Positions 59,587-64,000 of a DNA stretch of 64,000 nucleotides are shown here, in pieces (positions within the stretch are counted from its first letter, which is position 1; every line of letters starts with the position of its first letter). This DNA comes from Miscanthus floridulus (Eukaryota > Streptophyta > Magnoliopsida > Poales > Poaceae): assembly GCF_019320115.1 (NCBI RefSeq), contig NC_089597.1:119232000-119295999 (forward strand), in the 5' to 3' direction. The notes under the pieces are model-generated. The model saw only the letters and a program-made list of their open reading frames with translations. It did not search any database and was not told where the DNA came from. The position numbers were made by a program, and so were the translations under genes.

Positions 59587-61993
59587 TGAAAGGATCTAGG
59601 ATGCCGCCTAGAGGGGGGTGAATAGGCGTTTCTAAAAAATCAACACCTTTAAATGCGGAAACGATTAGTAATAGGAGTTTCCAAAATGGAAACTCCAAAT
59701 CAAAGTAATACAACCCCTCACAAGTTAGCCACAAAGTGTATAAAAGATACTAGATAAACCTAGGGAGCCAAACAGTGGCAACCAAAGAGTTGAATCAAAA
59801 TGCACTAGTCTGTTAATGTCGGAAGTCCCGACGTTTGGGTCAGAACTTCCGACGTGTCGGAAGTCCCGACAATTGGGTCAGAACTTCCGACGTGTCAGAA
59901 GTCCCAACAGTTTGAGTCAGAACTTCCAACGCAAACTGTCAGCACTTCCGACCCCTGCGGGAAATGAACTACAAGTGCTAAAATGAACTTTGTGATGCCG
60001 ATAACTTACAAACCCACTTCCTAGTGGTAAGGTAAGGTGTTGGGTCACTCTCTTGACGTTGATAAGCCACCAATCCGTAGATCGAGTCCCAAACCCTAAG
60101 AAATAGCTAGAGAGAGGGAGACAACCAAATACAAGTAATTTCGAGCAAATCACAACAACAACAAGCACGCGGGAGACAAGAATTTATCCCGAGGTTCGGC
60201 AGCCCCACAAAGGAGCTCCTACGTCCTCGTTGTTGAGGTGACCACTTTGGTCGGAGTCTCTTCCACCTCCTTGCCTCACTCAAGGATACCACAAAGGTCA
60301 CTTGAGTTTCTTCACTAGAAAACAAGGGTAATACAAACTTCCCAAGGCTCTTCCACAAGATGGAAGCTCTTGGGCGACGCCTAGCCGGCTAGGGGAAAAT
60401 CCCCAAGAGTAACAAATGCAAATCAAACCGGCTTGACGAAGAAATCAAGTGCTCAAGCTTGCTCCAAGTGTTTTTCTCACTCAATCCACTCTCCAATCAC
60501 TCAAACCCTTTGGGAATCGAAGTTGGAAGTAAGGGAGTGAAGAGAGGGGAGCCTAGAATGCTTGGGGGCTGTTTGGCCGAGTGTTTGTCGCAATGAAATG
60601 AGTGGGCAACGGTTAGAAGTGAGGAGAGGGGTATTTATACCCCAAGTGAAAATCAAACCGTTCAGATCTACGTCGGAAGTTCCGACGCAGATCTCGGGAC
60701 TTCCGACGTATGAAGAAAACACTGTTCACAACAGGTCAGAAGTCCGTGTGTGCAAGTCAGTGTCGGAACTTCTGACAAACGTCGGGACTTCCGACGGTCA
60801 TCACTTCCGACGTACGTCGGGACTTCCGACGGTCATCACTTCCGACGTACGTCGGGACTTCCGACGGGCACAGTTAAACAGACAGCCAACACCGCTGAGG
60901 CCGGGACTTCTGACTGTCGGGACTTCCGACACACGTCGGGACTTCCGACTGTCGGGAGTTCCGACACACGTTGGGACTTCCGACGTCCACAGTCACCGCG
61001 CAGGCTGTGACTGAGAGTCAGCACTTCCGGCAAGAGTCATGACTTCCGACTGTCGGGAGTTCCGGCTTACGTCGGGACTTCCGACACCGACAGTCACAGA
61101 AAATTATTCTATGTGCTCGTGAAGTGCTAGAGTGTCTCATTATTGATTTAGTTATTATGCTTGAGCACTCTATCTTCCTCAGACCACCTAAACTTGCATC
61201 CCTCTTAATAGTACGGCATTCCTATTAACTCAAATTTAAAAGTATAAGGAAATTAAACCTTTTGAGTTGATCTCTTTGAACCGAAGCCGTGTTTTCCAAT
61301 CTTCATCAAGTGAGGGTGCCAATCATGTTGATATTGATCTTTTCACTTGAGCATAGCCATCTTGAGCACGTGACTTGATTCCATTCATCAAATATGAATA
61401 ACTCCAAATGCATCAAGTCACTTCCAACGCTTTGTCTAATATAGGTTTGATCCTCCACATCAATATGACTATCGCAGCTTGATTAGTACCTCAACTAAAT
61501 GCAAGTACTTCCTTCTTCACCCTAGCTAGGTTCTTCGGCCGCCAAGCCGTCGCTTGCCCTTCACCCTTGCTTAGTACCTCAAAGCCTTTCCTTGCTATCT
61601 TCACCATCTCAAGCCATCAAGTCACATCTTGTGTTGAATCATCCATTCATTTGTATTGTTGTCTTTTTCTTTTCAATTTAGCAAGCTTCAAATATGAGAC
61701 CATTCCATATGCAATCCCTCATGTCTCATTAATTAACTTTTATCGTGCTTGCTTTCACATAGATCATTGAAATCCCACAATAAATAAGCCTTCACATGAA
61801 TTCCATTTGCATTGTTGTCTTATGCTTGAACTAGATTGTTTATACAACAATACATCATTTTTGGCTTTATACAATTTCATCAAGTATCTGTGAGATAATC
61901 AATTTCCTGTCTACACTTAGCAAACGGGTTAGTCCTTTAATCACGTTGTCATTCAATCATCCAAAACCCACTAAAGGGCTAGATGCACTTTCA
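59587..61993 (-). repeat. 3' LTR of Sirevirus D
   Basis: A 2407-bp minus-strand LTR. TGAAAGTGCATCTAGCC starts at 61993, next to a PPT, and GATCCTTTCA ends at 59587. TATAAATA lies at 60639-60632. Dense near-palindromes of GTCGGGACTTCCGAC and CGTCGGAAGT occupy about 61090-60660, just upstream of the TATA box, with a second cluster at about 59950-59815. The motif sequence differs from that of families A-C, but its placement is the same. Confidence 0.85.
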
Positions 61994-62007
61994 ATCTCCC
62001 CCTTTTT
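61994..62007 (-). promoter_or_regulatory. Polypurine tract of Sirevirus D
   Basis: On the minus strand five A, five G and AGAT immediately precede the LTR start, with TGATGACAA and CACC around it as in elements B and C. This primes plus-strand synthesis. Confidence 0.85.
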
Positions 62008-64000
62008 GGTGATTGATGACAACTTGATTAAAGCTTATAAAATGATATAAACATTTAAACTTTTGGGTTCAATGATTTATGAGAGGCTCCCCCTTAATAT
62101 GTGCTTATGATTAGAATTCACAAACTGACCTCAAATGTCAATTGCACATATTAAAACAAATAGGAGACTCCCCCTAAATCATTGCATCCGTGGGGTGCAT
62201 GTGTGTGTGACAAAGAGAAACTGTGATGCATATGACAAGATATATCATACAAGAATAAATATAAAGGCATCACATCAAATATTTTCATTCTAGCATGCAT
62301 AGTCCTTATGAAAATAAATATGACACATGTAATTCACACATAGCACTCATTACAAATTTTCTCAGGTCCAGAAACCACTGATATATATAGATAAAGATCA
62401 TGTCTCAAGAGATATATAGATAAAGCATAAGTAAGTCTCATCTCTCACATGATACAATCTATCTCAAATCCAAGATACATCAAAGAAGCTCAAAAACAAG
62501 AAACGACAGCCTGCAGTACATATCTTCAGGTACAAAGATAAGCAAATGAGACTATCCTGAAGCTTTAAACATATCTCTCCCCCTTAAGCTTTCATCTCTC
62601 TCTCCTCCTTAAGATTTAATCATATCTCTCCCCCTTTGTCATCTATCGCCAAAAAGGGTCACACAAAGCATAAAGGGTGCTTAAGGTACAAACTTTGTAC
62701 TAATCTCTCCCTCTTTGTATTAACCTCTCCCCCTTTGTCATCTTAAAGAGGTTGTACTTGACACTTGTTTGCAATTTAAAATAGATCAAGTACATGGGTT
62801 TACTAGCTCATGAACAAACTCATACACTAACCACTAGATTATATAACCATTCAAGCAACAGTGGTAGTCTATGAATCTAAAAAATTTTCATTTGTAATGC
62901 ATGATCCTATAAGCATGTACTATATGCACTAACCGCATACTAGTAAGGGATGAAAAATGATCATGCACAATACAATGATACCTTTGCTATATTGGAGAGG
63001 AAGATAGTCATATAGATTTCAATTCATTTCTCCAATAGCACCATGAAGTCCAATTATAAGCTTGGTGAAGACCAATAGATACCAATTCTTTAAATTCCTA
63101 TTCTTCACCCTTATGAATTGAGAATCACTAATGATCAAGTGCACTCTTCTTGTTGTGGTTGGCTTGCTTCTTCTTTGATCATTGCTTGCTTGAGAGAACT
63201 AAAAGATGCACCACTTGTAATACCACTTGAAATTTCATGACTTGTTCTCTTTTGGGTGTTGCTTGCTTTCTAGACCAATCTCTTGATTTTCTTCAACCAA
63301 GTACCTCAAATATTTCTTTAGATTACCACTTCGATTTTAGCCATCCAAGCCTAGGGTGAAGTGACCTCTCTCCAAAGAACCATCCTTGATGCTCACTTGA
63401 AATAACTTGAAAGAAAATCACTTGATCCACTTGAAGGATTTTGTTTGATTGATCCATATTGTTGGACTTAATTTGATGAATAACTTTGAATCCTTCTTTA
63501 AGTCATTTTCTTTCTACTTGTTTAAGTTCTTTTCTTTCTATCAAAAGATCTCCAATTTTCACTAGAACTTAAACTCCACAAACAAATTGTCTTGTACTCA
63601 TCATTTGTCATGCTTCTATCTCAAACCAAGACCAAAACATAGGTACCTCAATCACTTATAGATATGATTCTAATTTGAGGACCTTTGAATCTAAGTGACT
63701 TTTGATCAATCCAATAATTGTCACTTTCCTGATAGATTCTGTACTCTTCAAAGAATAAATTATATCTCCCAAAGTACATATCCAAAAACCACGAAATTTG
63801 GTGAAGATGTGACACACTAAGTCTTCTAGTAGCTGTAAAAATTTGAGCTTCTTTGGACTTCTATATTGCTACTAGATTTCATATCTTTCCACACAGGTAC
63901 ATGCTGAAAACTGCTGCACTATAGCTGACCAGATCTACTCCAAATCCGAAGTATCACTTATCCAAATCTCATGAAATTTGCACAGCAACTAATACCATAA
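62008..64000 (-). mobile_element. Sirevirus D internal 3' region, runs off the window
   Basis: AT-rich, non-coding, minus-strand 3' untranslated part of element D. Several extra polypurine boxes of the AAAGGGGGAGAG type occur (about 62095, 62170, 62575-62590, 62625-62640, 62700-62740). Such repeated PPT-like boxes are a reported Sirevirus feature. Pol is not reached within the window. Confidence 0.7.

Noticed and set aside
59815..61090. CRISPR-like repeat array
   Set aside because: The repeats are variable near-palindromes in an LTR of a plant retrotransposon, with irregular spacing and no direct-repeat and spacer pattern.

Overview
The window is nuclear DNA from a grass, most likely a panicoid or Andropogoneae species of the Saccharum, Miscanthus or Sorghum kind. 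This is inferred from stacked Sirevirus-type Ty1/copia elements, Tat-lineage Ty3/gypsy elements, Stowaway and PIF-like MITEs, an Au-type SINE, and a polyubiquitin gene with a 5' leader intron. Everything was read by eye; no database was searched.

Left block, 1-27333: nested LTR retrotransposons. Positions 1-4713 hold the 3' part of a minus-strand Tat-type Ty3 element (RNase H and integrase), with an extra antisense ORF whose four GT-AG introns all keep the reading frame. It abuts Sirevirus A at 4713/4714 (minus strand; 5' LTR, gag and the beginning of pol, 4714-8801). A is fused at 8801/8802 to the pol half of a plus-strand Sirevirus of another family (B). B's 3' LTR is split by a complete 13-kb Sirevirus C (13469-26507), proved by a CCACT target duplication. 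C has two LTRs, PBS, broken gag and pol, and an env-like third ORF riddled with TAG codons. A TATA motif, a GC-rich leader and a possible intron lie in front of that ORF.

Middle block, 27334-49600: a gene island. The supported genes are a triple ubiquitin-like-domain protein (34482-35318, plus) and a six-unit polyubiquitin gene (40716-42089, minus, with a leader intron and TATA box), which converge. Between them is a tandem segmental duplication of about 2 kb. One copy carries a Stowaway MITE and the other keeps the empty site. Other repeats and MITEs fill the flanks.

Right block, 49600-59509: a patchwork of host-gene pieces. These are an importin-alpha-like exon pair, two short chains of unrecognised phase-compatible exons, an LRR receptor-kinase N-terminus and a GRAS-like segment, followed by a Ty3 gag fragment on the minus strand. 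A SINE with a perfect 19-bp target duplication and a 90-bp (AT)n tract lie in between. From 59510 to the end a 77-bp B-family LTR stub is cut by the 2.4-kb 3' LTR of another minus-strand Sirevirus (D), which runs off the right edge.

All retroelement ORFs are defective. The nonsense changes are dominated by C-to-T type changes (CAG to TAG, CAA to TAA, CGA to TGA), as expected for methylated silenced DNA. Only the two ubiquitin-family genes look like intact functional genes.
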